Shown here piece after piece: positions 1 to 8,317 of a DNA stretch of 46,508 bases. The number at the start of each line of letters is the position of its first letter. Position 1 is the stretch's first letter. The notes beneath the pieces are model-generated. The model made no database searches. It was not told the DNA's origin and worked only from the letters and a program-made list of their open reading frames with translations. Location of the stretch: contig CAJTXP010000031.1 of NCBI GenBank assembly GCA_910583615.1, positions 1 to 46,508 of the forward strand, read 5' to 3'. Source of the stretch: an uncultured Lachnospiraceae bacterium (GTDB taxonomy: Bacteria > Bacillota > Clostridia > Lachnospirales > Lachnospiraceae). Both the position numbers and the translations under genes were made by a program.

Positions 1-2383
1 GGTCCGTGGCTGTCAGGCAGAATCCGCCCGTCGCCATGTTGACCGGGTCGATGGAGAAGGCGATGTTGGAGGCCAGGGAAGTCAGAAGCGACATCTTCAG
101 GTCGAATTCCCGGTCAAACACGACACTGGTTCCTTTGTCCACCGCAACGTCGATGATCGTCTCTCCTCCGATGATCAGCGCCGGCGCAAATTTTCCGGAT
201 TTTGCAAGAATGCCCGTAACCAGCTTTGATTTGCTCCCGGCCGCTGCCGCTGCGGTCCCGAGAGCGAACCCGATCCCGGCGACTGCGGCGGATACGCCAA
301 AGGTGGTGCCGTATTCCTGCCAGCCGGCGTCCACGTAGCCGTCTGAGACATCCTGAAGGTACATGGTGCCTGCGGCCAGGCTGCCTGCCGTCAGGGCCTG
401 GCCTGCCGCAAGAATCCCGTATGACTTCAGTCCCGTAATTCCCAGGCCTTTCAGCAGACCTGGCAGCACTTTGGCAAGGGGCGAGAGAAGCGCGCCCAGT
501 CCGATCATAACGCTTCCATACATGACCGTTTCATACAGTTCCTGATTTCCGCCCAAAAGCCCGTCTCGGACGAAATTACAGGACTGGGAGAAGTCTCCGG
601 ATTCCATTTTGGCCAGATCCTGTCTTCCTTCCATTTCCAGCGCAGTCCCGCATGCATACGCCGCTGCTCCGGCTCCGTAAGCGACCAGAGCCACCCCTCC
701 TGACAGTACGGTAGCAGCTCCCAGTATACAGATGCCGCCGATTGCTGCCACGATTCCTCCTACGGACATCTTTCCTCTGGATTCTTCCTCCCGGACCGCA
801 AAGACTTCTGCATTGTGCGCCTCTCTCTGAGCGGCGTCTTCTTCTCTCATTTCCGCATCTGAATACCGGACTCCCGGCAGTTCCATCTGTTCGGGTTCAT
901 AGAAGAGCGTTCCGGATGCAATCAGCCAGACATCCGAGTTTTCGTCGATCAGGATTCCGCGGTCTTCCTTCATCGTCACTTCTTCATCGGTAACGTCCAG
1001 AATTCCCAGCCCCACCGTACCGGTCTTTGACTGAATCACGGTATCTTCGGGAATAATCTCCTTTACTTCTTTCCCGATCCGGATCATGCCCTTTCCTATG
1101 TTCAGCTCCGTCTGAGCCGAAAAGACGATATCCGCCGCTTCCATGTTCAGCGTGCCGTCCTTCGATACGGTAAAGCAGGAAGCGTCAGATACCGAGGAGA
1201 AGCTGATCCCGGTACCGGTAAACTGCATGGCCTTTCCGTCTGAGGTGGAAAAGGACTTGTCTTCTACCGCGCCTCTGGCGGAAACAGAGGCCGCTGACGC
1301 CTCGCTTCCCTGCCGCATGGCCTGCACTGCGATCCCGGTGGTTTCATCCTGGTTCTGAAAATAGATGTGGACCGTGCTTCCGGGTTCCGGAAGGCAGTAC
1401 CAGCTGGTCGTCTCGATGGCATAGGTAAAGTAGTGGTTATTTCCGGGCCGATACTCCGGATCGATGGAGAAATGGACGCGGAGGCGGTTCCCGTTCCGCT
1501 CTTTGATGACGGCAGGCAGGCTGAGGCCGGAGATCTTCCGGTTCCCGTAGTATCCCGCTTTGACTCCCTGCGTCCGCTTCAGGCCATGGATGTACCGGAT
1601 CTCCGCTCCTTCCGTCTGCATGGCAGCATGGACGACCTGGCAGGATACATGGTTCCACAGGACGGTCTCTCCCGGTTTGTATGCACTTCTGCCGGAGACC
1701 AGCCAGTCCAGATGGTCCTGCAGCATCATGCCCTGCGTCACATTCTCTGCATACTGCCTGTATGTCTCCAGATTCTGGGAAATCTGATAACAGTTGGAGT
1801 CCACCTGACCGCCCCGGTTCTGTTCCGGGATCCCGAAGTAAATCTGTCCGGCTTCCCCTGCAGGCTCTTCCAGAAGAAAGGCCTCAAAATGGGAAGCCAG
1901 TCTGCACAGAAATTCCCAGTCCGTTTCCTCATACTGCAGAAGGAAACCCGGAATCTTCCTCTTTGTGCCGACGGAGCTGATCCATGAGGCGCCCGGATAG
2001 GCTGACAGTACCTGCCGGATGACATCCTCATAGGAGGCGTCTGTATTCTGGAAGGTTCTGCTGCGCCGGACGATATCCCATTCCTGTGTCATGGATGCAG
2101 CTGTCAGCTTCAGGATCAGCTGTCCTTTCTCGTACATAAGGGATACTTCCTGAATGCGCCCTGTAAAAAACGGCGTTTTCTCTCTGCCTTCTTCTATGTG
2201 GCCTGCCTGTATCTTTTCCCGTTCCGCCGGCTGATTCAGCACGTCGCTTTCTCTGTCGTCCTCATATATGGCTGTAACCTGCAGGCAGGCATGACAGTTC
2301 ATGCCTTCTGTCATTCGGACATCCGTGATCTGAATGACAGCATACGGCAGTTCTATCCATATGGACTGGTATGTCTTTCTCAT
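1..2383 (-). CDS. VgrG-type spike fused to a hydrophobic segment and RHS/DUF6531-like toxin start (partial)
   Basis: The frame is open from an ATG at 2383, behind the strong ribosome site AAGGAGG, to the left edge: 794 codons without a stop. Residues 1 to about 410 parallel the spike at 4764-6194, sharing DIV(R/K)RSR(T/S)FQN, LLQYEETDWEFL versus LVLQYQETDWEFL, and a WYCLPEPG versus WYCMPEKG segment. A beta-rich stretch follows. From about residue 540 to 740 the protein is Gly/Ala-rich and strongly hydrophobic, with several possible membrane segments. Near residue 779 it reads DPVNMATGGFCL, which matches the DPVxxATG signature that opens DUF6531/RHS shells of polymorphic toxins. Inference: an 'evolved' VgrG carrying its own RHS effector, whose barrel and toxic tip lie beyond the window. 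It is the last gene seen in the operon, 9 bp after the PAAR-like gene. Spike assignment is solid by paralogy; the RHS part rests on one motif. Confidence 0.75.
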   Translation of the reverse strand, partial: MRKTYQSIWIELPYAVIQITDVRMTEGMNCHACLQVTAIYEDDRESDVLNQPAEREKIQAGHIEEGREKTPFFTGRIQEVSLMYEKGQLILKLTAASMTQEWDIVRRSRTFQNTDASYEDVIRQVLSAYPGASWISSVGTKRKIPGFLLQYEETDWEFLCRLASHFEAFLLEEPAGEAGQIYFGIPEQNRGGQVDSNCYQISQNLETYRQYAENVTQGMMLQDHLDWLVSGRSAYKPGETVLWNHVSCQVVHAAMQTEGAEIRYIHGLKRTQGVKAGYYGNRKISGLSLPAVIKERNGNRLRVHFSIDPEYRPGNNHYFTYAIETTSWYCLPEPGSTVHIYFQNQDETTGIAVQAMRQGSEASAASVSARGAVEDKSFSTSDGKAMQFTGTGISFSSVSDASCFTVSKDGTLNMEAADIVFSAQTELNIGKGMIRIGKEVKEIIPEDTVIQSKTGTVGLGILDVTDEEVTMKEDRGILIDENSDVWLIASGTLFYEPEQMELPGVRYSDAEMREEDAAQREAHNAEVFAVREEESRGKMSVGGIVAAIGGICILGAATVLSGGVALVAYGAGAAAYACGTALEMEGRQDLAKMESGDFSQSCNFVRDGLLGGNQELYETVMYGSVMIGLGALLSPLAKVLPGLLKGLGITGLKSYGILAAGQALTAGSLAAGTMYLQDVSDGYVDAGWQEYGTTFGVSAAVAGIGFALGTAAAAAGSKSKLVTGILAKSGKFAPALIIGGETIIDVAVDKGTSVVFDREFDLKMSLLTSLASNIAFSIDPVNMATGGFCLTATD

Positions 2384-2392
2384 ACTGCCTCC

Positions 2393-3196
2393 TTATCCGT
2401 TCTGTCCGTTATCAATAATGCGGATGACGCCTCCATATCTGCATACAATCGTATCCGGCTGGATCAGCGTCGCTTCGCCTCCCAGCTGACTCTTTTCATT
2501 GCCTTCCTCCCAGACTGCCTCTTCTGAAAAGCATGGTTCGCATTCGCAGATACAGAGTTCCTGCAGTTCCCGGCTGGCAGAGTCAACGGTTTTGGGCGAA
2601 CCCATGAAAAAAGAGCGGACCTTCCCCCAGAACCCCTGTGACTTTTCCTGATTATATCTGTTTGTCGCATCCACTGCCGCCTGTTCCATCTTTGGATTGT
2701 CTGCGCTGAAGCAGTTTCCGAAACACATGATATTCGTCAGGGCTTCTCTGTCTCTGACGGTCATCTGGGGATTTCCTTCCAGCAGCGCTCCGTGATCCAG
2801 CGGCACCACCAGACGGGCCTCTCTGGAACCCATGGAACACAGCATTTTCGCTCCATGAACCACATAGCAGGGAGTTTCGGCCGCCGCCTCTGCAGCCGCC
2901 TGATCTGCGATCTGCATGGCAAGAACCACATCCGTATTCGCTCTTGAACTTTGTCTGGGACTGGTCTCTTTCTCCTGATTCTTTTCCGGTTCTTCCGCCT
3001 TTTCCCCTTTCTTTTTTTCGTCCTGATCTTCTTCCTCTTCTTTTCCGAATATCTCTTCCAGTTTTTCCTTCTGTTCTTCCCCTTCCAGACTCTCAATCTC
3101 CTGAGCCGTTCCGAGAAAATCCTGAAGATCCTCTCTGGTGTCTTCTACAACTGTGATCCTTACTCCGTCCACCATTTCCGTTCTGGTTCCGGCCAT
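2393..3196 (-). CDS. DUF4280 PAAR-like spike-tip protein
   Basis: This 267-aa protein is a candidate tip for the spike of the injection system. Residues 1-85 are a variable, charged, low-complexity arm rich in Glu and Lys. The second half has the features I associate with DUF4280: a YVVHGAKMLCSMGS segment, then ITNIMCFGNC-like spacing (here LTNIMCFGNCFS), several paired cysteines (CICECEPC), and a C-terminal run ending in DTIVCRYGGVIRI. Family knowledge: DUF4280 proteins are PAAR-like and sit next to VgrG-type spikes in contractile systems. Here the gene lies 9 bp upstream of the VgrG-RHS gene and 17 bp after the Imm11-like gene, which fits a tip loaded with the cargo spike. The ATG at 3196 follows GGGGAGGG. 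The long acidic arm is unusual and might bind an adaptor. Confidence 0.8.
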   Translation of the reverse strand: MAGTRTEMVDGVRITVVEDTREDLQDFLGTAQEIESLEGEEQKEKLEEIFGKEEEEDQDEKKKGEKAEEPEKNQEKETSPRQSSRANTDVVLAMQIADQAAAEAAAETPCYVVHGAKMLCSMGSREARLVVPLDHGALLEGNPQMTVRDREALTNIMCFGNCFSADNPKMEQAAVDATNRYNQEKSQGFWGKVRSFFMGSPKTVDSASRELQELCICECEPCFSEEAVWEEGNEKSQLGGEATLIQPDTIVCRYGGVIRIIDNGQNG

Positions 3197-3213
3197 CCAT
3201 ATCCCTCCCCTGT

Positions 3214-3729
3214 TCAGACCGCTTCTACCGGCCTTAATGAGATTCCCTGAAACTCCCTGCGCAGAATGCTCTCGGAGACTTCCAGATTTACAAATACTCT
3301 GGGCGTCAGTATTCCCTTTGCTTTAAAGACCCGTCTTGCGCCGATCCGTTCCCGGTTCAGCACGATCCTTTTGTCCCAGCCGTTGGAATATTTTTCGGAA
3401 CGTGCATCCAGACAGTCCAGCTTTTCGGTCAGAAGAAGCCAGTACTTCTTCTGGATCTCCCCGCCCGCCTGATTCAGTGTGATTCTGCGGTACAGAACCT
3501 CCGGATCATAGGCATATAACAGCTTCTTCAGAGCGTCGGATACCATAAAGACCGGCGCATCCACCACATCCGGATAAACGCTGTCTTCGTCTCCCAGCGT
3601 AAACAGCACGGTCATATCCTGAATCTGTTCAAACTCTTCCGGCTCAAACTCTCCGCGCACGGCGGTTTCCATGTCACGGAACCGAAACCGGTTCTGAATT
3701 CTCCTGTCCTGCTCCAGTTCAAAATACAT
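3214..3729 (-). CDS. Imm11-like small protein of the injection locus
   Basis: The 171-aa product has no signal peptide or membrane segment. Its C-terminal half (RRVFKAKGILTPRVFVNLEV, then SILRREFQGISLRPV) resembles the end of the Imm11/DUF1629 family, where a strand-rich core finishes with a Val-rich strand, a helix and a 'tG..F.pv' tail. Members are linked to polymorphic-toxin and type VI loci as predicted immunity or accessory proteins. The gene overlaps the end of the pentapeptide-repeat gene by 11 bp, with a good GGAGGAAG site, and precedes the PAAR-like gene, so it belongs to the spike/effector block. Its place upstream of the cargo spike, not behind the toxin tip, fits a loading or structural role better than classical immunity. 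The family call is tentative. Confidence 0.5.
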   Translation of the reverse strand: MYFELEQDRRIQNRFRFRDMETAVRGEFEPEEFEQIQDMTVLFTLGDEDSVYPDVVDAPVFMVSDALKKLLYAYDPEVLYRRITLNQAGGEIQKKYWLLLTEKLDCLDARSEKYSNGWDKRIVLNRERIGARRVFKAKGILTPRVFVNLEVSESILRREFQGISLRPVEAV

Positions 3730-4753
3730 AAGGCTCTTCCTCCATCCGAATCTTCTGAAGCTGGCCCGCGTCCAGTCCTTTGCAGAATAAGCCGTCTCTT
3801 GAAAATACGGCGCGGTCCATTACGGAACCGGTAAACACAGCATCCTGAAGTTTTGTTCCGGTAAAATCCGCTTCGGTAAGATTGCACTCAAGAAACGTTA
3901 CCTGTTCCATCCGGACGCCCCGAAAATCGCTGCCGCTCAGATCACATCCGGCAAAAGTAACCTGTCTTAAATCAGAATCCCGGAATCCGACGCCGTGCAT
4001 CAGGCAGTTTTCCCACTGACAGCGTTCCATCCTGCACGATCGCAGGACTGCGAACAGCAGATTCTTTTTCTCTGCATAAAGGTCTGTAAACTGCGCCGTC
4101 TCCCAGCTCTGGTATACGTACCTGGAATCCCACTGTTCTACCGTATTCGGCTCATTATATGTAAGAAACTGCTCCTGTTCTTTTTTCCCGGTATCTGTCA
4201 GAAATACGGTCTCGCAGGCCTCTTCGAATCCTCCCCATTTTACTGTCAGACGCTGCACTGCCTGCAGTCCGCTTTCCGACAGCCAGAGGTCCAGATCACG
4301 GAACAGAAACCGGCAGCGTTCCGCCTGTTTTTTATAAGCAGCCATGGCCGTTTCCCGGATCATCCGGTCCGCATCATACTTCTGAACTTTCCCCTGATAT
4401 TTCCTCAGTGCCTTATAAAGCGGTGTCCTGGCTGCTTTCAAAGGCGCAAACAGATCACTGATGTCTGCTTTCTGCATCCGGGGAGCCGGATCCAGAAAGT
4501 ATGCTTCCCTGTGAAACGATACCAGCATCTCATAGAGATCTTCGTCCATCCGCGAACGCAGAAGCGACAGCTGAAGATAACGTATTTTTTCCTTTTCTTC
4601 ATAAGTGGAATACAGCTGATACACTGTCTTACGCACTGCCTTAACGAACCATTTCTCCCCTTCTGCAAAGCCGGATTTCAGCCGCTTTGAAACATTCTGC
4701 AGATACTCCTTCACGTCCTCCTGATACTTCTGTACCGCTTCTTCCCGATTCAT
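3719..4753 (-). CDS. Helical protein with C-terminal pentapeptide repeats, possible effector adaptor
   Basis: The 344-aa product has a helical, charged N-terminal region (about 1-220) that I cannot assign. Residues 240-325 form a pentapeptide-repeat stretch: ADFTGTKLQDAVFTG, SDLRQVTFAGCDLSGSDFRG and similar units follow the A(D/N)Lxx pattern of a right-handed quadrilateral beta-helix. Pentapeptide domains occur in adaptor proteins of type VI loci that bring effectors to PAAR/VgrG. Here the gene sits between the bare VgrG (10 bp gap) and the Imm11-like and PAAR-like genes, so an adaptor or loading role is a reasonable inference. No catalytic motif was seen. The ATG at 4753 has GGAGG seven bases upstream. 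Confidence 0.65.
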   Translation of the reverse strand: MNREEAVQKYQEDVKEYLQNVSKRLKSGFAEGEKWFVKAVRKTVYQLYSTYEEKEKIRYLQLSLLRSRMDEDLYEMLVSFHREAYFLDPAPRMQKADISDLFAPLKAARTPLYKALRKYQGKVQKYDADRMIRETAMAAYKKQAERCRFLFRDLDLWLSESGLQAVQRLTVKWGGFEEACETVFLTDTGKKEQEQFLTYNEPNTVEQWDSRYVYQSWETAQFTDLYAEKKNLLFAVLRSCRMERCQWENCLMHGVGFRDSDLRQVTFAGCDLSGSDFRGVRMEQVTFLECNLTEADFTGTKLQDAVFTGSVMDRAVFSRDGLFCKGLDAGQLQKIRMEEEPYVF

Positions 4754-4763
4754 ATGTCCTCCG

Positions 4764-6194
4764 CTAATTGCTGTAAATTCTGGAACCTTTCATCCTGATA
4801 TCTCCTTCTTTATCCAGTGTGATGCCCGTTCCCTCTCCCTTTTTTATGGCGATGGAATTCGTCGCGCCCACCAGAACCTGGCCATTGGAAATCAGAGACA
4901 GCGTATTCTGTGCAGTTACATTCACATCGGTGCTTCCATATACCGTCAGTTCTCCGGAATTGCCCAGAAATATGGTAGCCTGTCCGCTTCCTGAATTGAT
5001 AATGATTCCATCCTCGGCAAACTGAATGACCTGATCTGCCTTTGTCCTCAGATATTTCACATTGGGATTTCCCATCGGATCCTCTTCATCTCCCGGTTCC
5101 GGTTCGTGTCCGCTGACGGCGCTGACCGCATAAGCATCCTTTTCCTGACAGGTGGGAAAATACACCCTTACCTGATCCCCTTTCTCCGGCATGCAGTACC
5201 AGCCGCTTCCGTCCGGCGAAGCCGACATGGTTGAATATGGAAACCACCAGGCTGCTCTTCCTGCCTCGTCGATTGCCAGCTGTACCATCACCTTATCTCT
5301 GGAAATGTCCGTAACCTGCCCGGTAATCGATGCTCCGACGATTTGTTCATTGTAGAGTTCCATCCCTCTGAGTCCTCTTTCCGGCCTTAACTCATACTGG
5401 TTCTTCAGGATCCCGTCCTGCAGAATGCGCCTGAGTGACTGTATGATCAAAGGAATGCCGCGAAATTGAACCCGGTTCCCGGCCCGATAGATCTGATAAT
5501 CCTGAATCTGTAAAACCGTGAAATCTGTTTCCAGTGCGTCCGGCCAGCGGTTTCTTTTTACATACAGATATTCATCCACCTTCTTCACCAGGTTATACCG
5601 GCATGGATTGACCGTATATGTCTCTCCGTTTTTCGGAACACCCACAAACAGCGCAGTCTTTTCCGATACCATATCGGGAATCAGAACCGCCCCGTAATGG
5701 GAAACAAACCGTTTCAAAAACTCCCAGTCTGTCTCCTGGTACTGTAACACAAGCCTTCCAATCGGCTCATCCGGAATCCGTATGATGCAGTCGCTGTTTT
5801 CATACCCCGACATGACTTCCCGAATCAGCTGATGTACCGTCATGGCCGGGTTCTGAAAGGAACGCGAGCGCTTCACAATATCCATGACGCAGGTTTTTCC
5901 CTTTGCCGTCAGATCCATATAGTATGTATTCCCCTGACAGCTGATCTGGATATTTGTTACGATCCCCCGGCACAGAATCTTCGTACTGCCGGTCTCACTC
6001 AGATAACTTAAGGTCACCGGCATCATGGGCGCAGTCGTATAGACATACTGCTCCGCCGTTTCTTCCGGAACAACCGCCGTCATATGAAGACTGCCATGGC
6101 TGTCTGCGTTTTCCTCCATCTCAAGGGTCAGGATATGTTCGGTCTGATATGCGTCTAATCTGATTCTTTCATAAGTAACTGCACAGTCTCCCAT
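4764..6194 (-). CDS. VgrG/gpD-type spike protein without effector extension
   Basis: This 476-aa protein has the layout of a gp27-gp5-like spike. Residues 1-330 carry the hub part with the family-typical 'YQETDWEFLKRFVSHYGAVL' block, near which DIVKRSRSFQNPAMTVHQLI initiates helices. Residues 290-370 look like the OB-fold part (GQVTDISRDKVMVQL, then WYCMPEKGDQVRVYFP). The tail (about 385-476) is short-period beta strands ending in IRMKGSRIYSN, like a needle-type beta-helix. It starts at 6194, behind CAGGAGG, one base after the stop of the 207-aa gene, so the two are surely co-translated. It is the plain partner of the VgrG-RHS protein at the left edge. In NCBI-type naming this would be 'contractile injection system protein, VgrG/Pvc8 family'. 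Confidence 0.88.
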   Translation of the reverse strand: MGDCAVTYERIRLDAYQTEHILTLEMEENADSHGSLHMTAVVPEETAEQYVYTTAPMMPVTLSYLSETGSTKILCRGIVTNIQISCQGNTYYMDLTAKGKTCVMDIVKRSRSFQNPAMTVHQLIREVMSGYENSDCIIRIPDEPIGRLVLQYQETDWEFLKRFVSHYGAVLIPDMVSEKTALFVGVPKNGETYTVNPCRYNLVKKVDEYLYVKRNRWPDALETDFTVLQIQDYQIYRAGNRVQFRGIPLIIQSLRRILQDGILKNQYELRPERGLRGMELYNEQIVGASITGQVTDISRDKVMVQLAIDEAGRAAWWFPYSTMSASPDGSGWYCMPEKGDQVRVYFPTCQEKDAYAVSAVSGHEPEPGDEEDPMGNPNVKYLRTKADQVIQFAEDGIIINSGSGQATIFLGNSGELTVYGSTDVNVTAQNTLSLISNGQVLVGATNSIAIKKGEGTGITLDKEGDIRMKGSRIYSN

Positions 6195-6818
6195 TTATTC
6201 ATCCTCCTGAAACATCCGGCTGATCATCGCCTGAAACAAATGTCCAAATGTATACCGTTTTGCCAGCCTGCATGTATAATTTCCTGTAATTGTCCTCTTT
6301 TTTCCGCTGCAGTAAAAATTATTGATAAATACGCCGCCCACTGCGCTGGCCAAAGCCCCCTCCGCACAGCAGATTCTGTAATTTCCCGACCGGAAATTTC
6401 CTGTTTCCAGAGGATAATAGGTCAGTTTATCCCTGAAATACTGTTCTGTTATTTTTTTCTGGAATTCTGCCTCATTTTTTATAACTGCCGGCTGATTGAT
6501 AAACGTAAGGTTGGTTCCGATCTCCAGTGTCCGGTAAAAAACCGTCGCCACATTGTTTTCTTCCATGATTCTGTCCACATCCTCCGGGAAAACAAATACG
6601 GGAATGCGGCTGTTCAGCAGACGTCTCTTTTCACATTGAAATTCTCTGCCGTCCAGTTCTACCCTTCCAAGCTTCAGCTCACAGATCCGTTCCTCCACCG
6701 TTTTCTGTTCCCGCTCCTGACGCAGAATATCCTCTCTGATTTCCGTCAGGCGCTGTTCCTGCTTTTCCTGTTCCTTCCGGCTGTATTCTGCCTGAAGCAG
6801 CTGTTCATCTAAAAACAT
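6195..6818 (-). CDS. Unrecognised coiled-coil protein of the injection locus (candidate baseplate part)
   Basis: I do not recognise this 207-aa protein. Residues 1-60 are a strongly charged helix (many Glu, Lys, Arg and Gln) likely to form a coiled coil. The rest mixes strands and helices, with a Tyr/Phe-rich block near 105-150 and a basic tail (KKRTITGNYTCRLAKRYTFG). There is no signal peptide or membrane segment. It lies between the 258-aa gene (16 bp gap) and the plain VgrG (stop and start adjacent), the position where baseplate wedge genes sit in phage-like and type VI loci. A baseplate role is inferred from position only. Confidence 0.55.
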   Translation of the reverse strand: MFLDEQLLQAEYSRKEQEKQEQRLTEIREDILRQEREQKTVEERICELKLGRVELDGREFQCEKRRLLNSRIPVFVFPEDVDRIMEENNVATVFYRTLEIGTNLTFINQPAVIKNEAEFQKKITEQYFRDKLTYYPLETGNFRSGNYRICCAEGALASAVGGVFINNFYCSGKKRTITGNYTCRLAKRYTFGHLFQAMISRMFQEDE

Positions 6819-6834
6819 TTCTTTTCCTCTCTGT

Positions 6835-7611
6835 CTACAGCAACAACATGTCCCGATTTGCCTTTACTCTGCGGTCAGCAGACAGGCCGTTTCCTTCCGC
6901 CTCGGCAAGCAGCTTATGAAAAGCCTGATAGATCTCCTCCGGCCGATAAGTCTCCTTATCCTGCATAAGGCGGACATTCAGATAGCCCTGAATCATGGCG
7001 TGGGGCAGCGCGTCTCCCTCCTGCAGACAATGAAGGCAGAATGCGCTGTCCCAGAAGTTTTTGACCGGATGTTTCATCATACTGGCTGCATAAGCCTTTG
7101 AAATCTGTGGATGGACCGTGCTCTTTACCGGTGAAGCGTACGGCGCATGGATCAGGATCAGCGTATCAAACTCCGTAGCATAATCATAAAAACCGGTATA
7201 CTGGTCCCGAAGCCTCGCTCCTTCCTGAAGCTTAAAACGGGCCAGTTCCAGTTCGTCCTTTTTATCGGGCGGTCTGTCATCTATATAAATCCGTGCTGCT
7301 GCTTCTCTTTTTTCGATTCCACCTGCCGCTTCCAGAAACCGGACTTTGATATACTGTTCCTTTCCCGTTGGTTCGTACAGCAGCCGTTCCGGGCTGTTCA
7401 TAATATAAAATTCTTTGTTATAGTACAGGATTCCCGGTTCCACACACACATAAGGCTCCTGTACCTTCAGTTCGCATCCGACTAATATTCCGTCTGAATA
7501 ATCCTGATACAGAATATGGAAAACATCTCTGGGATAGTCTCTGAGATTTTCCAGCATCTCTTTTTTCAGAACCTTTTTCCTCTCAAACAGAGGATATGTA
7601 TTTTTAAACAT
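6835..7611 (-). CDS. Unrecognised protein, possible baseplate or fibre-base component
   Basis: The 258-aa product has an N-terminal helix (FERKKVLKKEMLENLRDYPR) followed by a strand-rich part reading DGILVGCELKVQEPYVCVEP and GILYYNKEFYIM. That 'ILxGCELKV...PGILxYxGxxY' style is common at the base of phage tail-fibre and baseplate proteins, where a small beta domain anchors the fibre. The C-terminal 100 residues are helical. No membrane segment or catalytic motif was seen. The start at 7611 follows CAGGAGGAG. It stands 13 bp after the 230-aa gene. The resemblance is a visual impression, not an established match, so function stays open. Confidence 0.55.
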   Translation of the reverse strand: MFKNTYPLFERKKVLKKEMLENLRDYPRDVFHILYQDYSDGILVGCELKVQEPYVCVEPGILYYNKEFYIMNSPERLLYEPTGKEQYIKVRFLEAAGGIEKREAAARIYIDDRPPDKKDELELARFKLQEGARLRDQYTGFYDYATEFDTLILIHAPYASPVKSTVHPQISKAYAASMMKHPVKNFWDSAFCLHCLQEGDALPHAMIQGYLNVRLMQDKETYRPEEIYQAFHKLLAEAEGNGLSADRRVKANRDMLLL

Positions 7612-7624
7612 CCGCTCCTCCTGC

Positions 7625-8317
7625 TCAGTATATGGCTGTCTCGTCTGTCCTCATGGTACAGTCGATTCCGATAATTCCAAAATGTGCTTCATAAAAGATT
7701 TCTGTATGATACCGGATATCCAGAAAAAGGTCCTGAAGAAGTCTGAATTTCTGCTCCAGCATTCTGGACTTTTTAAGACCAGTATAAATAATCACATCAT
7801 CCGGACATTCTCTGCTGCGGTAAATAATGCTGTCCGCAACAAGCCCTCTGACCATGTCCATAAAGAGCAAAAGCGAACTCCCGGTCCGAAAATTCCTGAG
7901 CAGTCCTCCAAGCAGTATCTCCTGTTCTTCCCTCTTCATGCTCTTCCAGACGCTTTTGGCTGTCCTTCCGTAAACGCCTTCCAGAATCTCTCTTTTTAAA
8001 AGCTTTTTGTAATACTCTTCTCTGCACATCCCTCTGCGTAAATCATTTTCCGCCAGCATATGAAGCGTCAGGTTGGTCAGACTTTCCCGCAACGCGGTAA
8101 CTTCTGTCAGATCCGGACGGAACAGATCCTTAAAAATATCATAAAACCGACAATAAGTATTGATTTCCAGCACACGCTTCCCCAAAGGGCCTTCCTGATT
8201 CAAATACGGAAGTGCCATTTCCATATAGGCGCTCCCTCTTTCCGAATGAATGAAGCGAAGATCTTTCGGCGAAATTCCTTCTTCCGCAGCTCCCAGCACT
8301 GCTTCCCACAGATACAT
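7625..8317 (-). CDS. Unrecognised helical protein of the injection locus
   Basis: The product is 230 aa if translation starts at the ATG at 8317. That ATG shares its A with the TGA stop of the upstream gene (TGATG) and has GGAGGG 11 bases before it; an earlier in-frame ATG at 8338 has no good ribosome site. The protein is mostly alpha-helical, with a central basic region (RREEYYKK-like, LLKREILEGVYGRTAKSVWK) and a hydrophobic helix (SSLLLFMDMVRGLVA) that is too polar at its ends to be a confident membrane segment. No family recognised. Translational coupling to its neighbours implies fixed stoichiometry in a complex, presumably the baseplate. Confidence 0.55.
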   Translation of the reverse strand: MYLWEAVLGAAEEGISPKDLRFIHSERGSAYMEMALPYLNQEGPLGKRVLEINTYCRFYDIFKDLFRPDLTEVTALRESLTNLTLHMLAENDLRRGMCREEYYKKLLKREILEGVYGRTAKSVWKSMKREEQEILLGGLLRNFRTGSSLLLFMDMVRGLVADSIIYRSRECPDDVIIYTGLKKSRMLEQKFRLLQDLFLDIRYHTEIFYEAHFGIIGIDCTMRTDETAIY

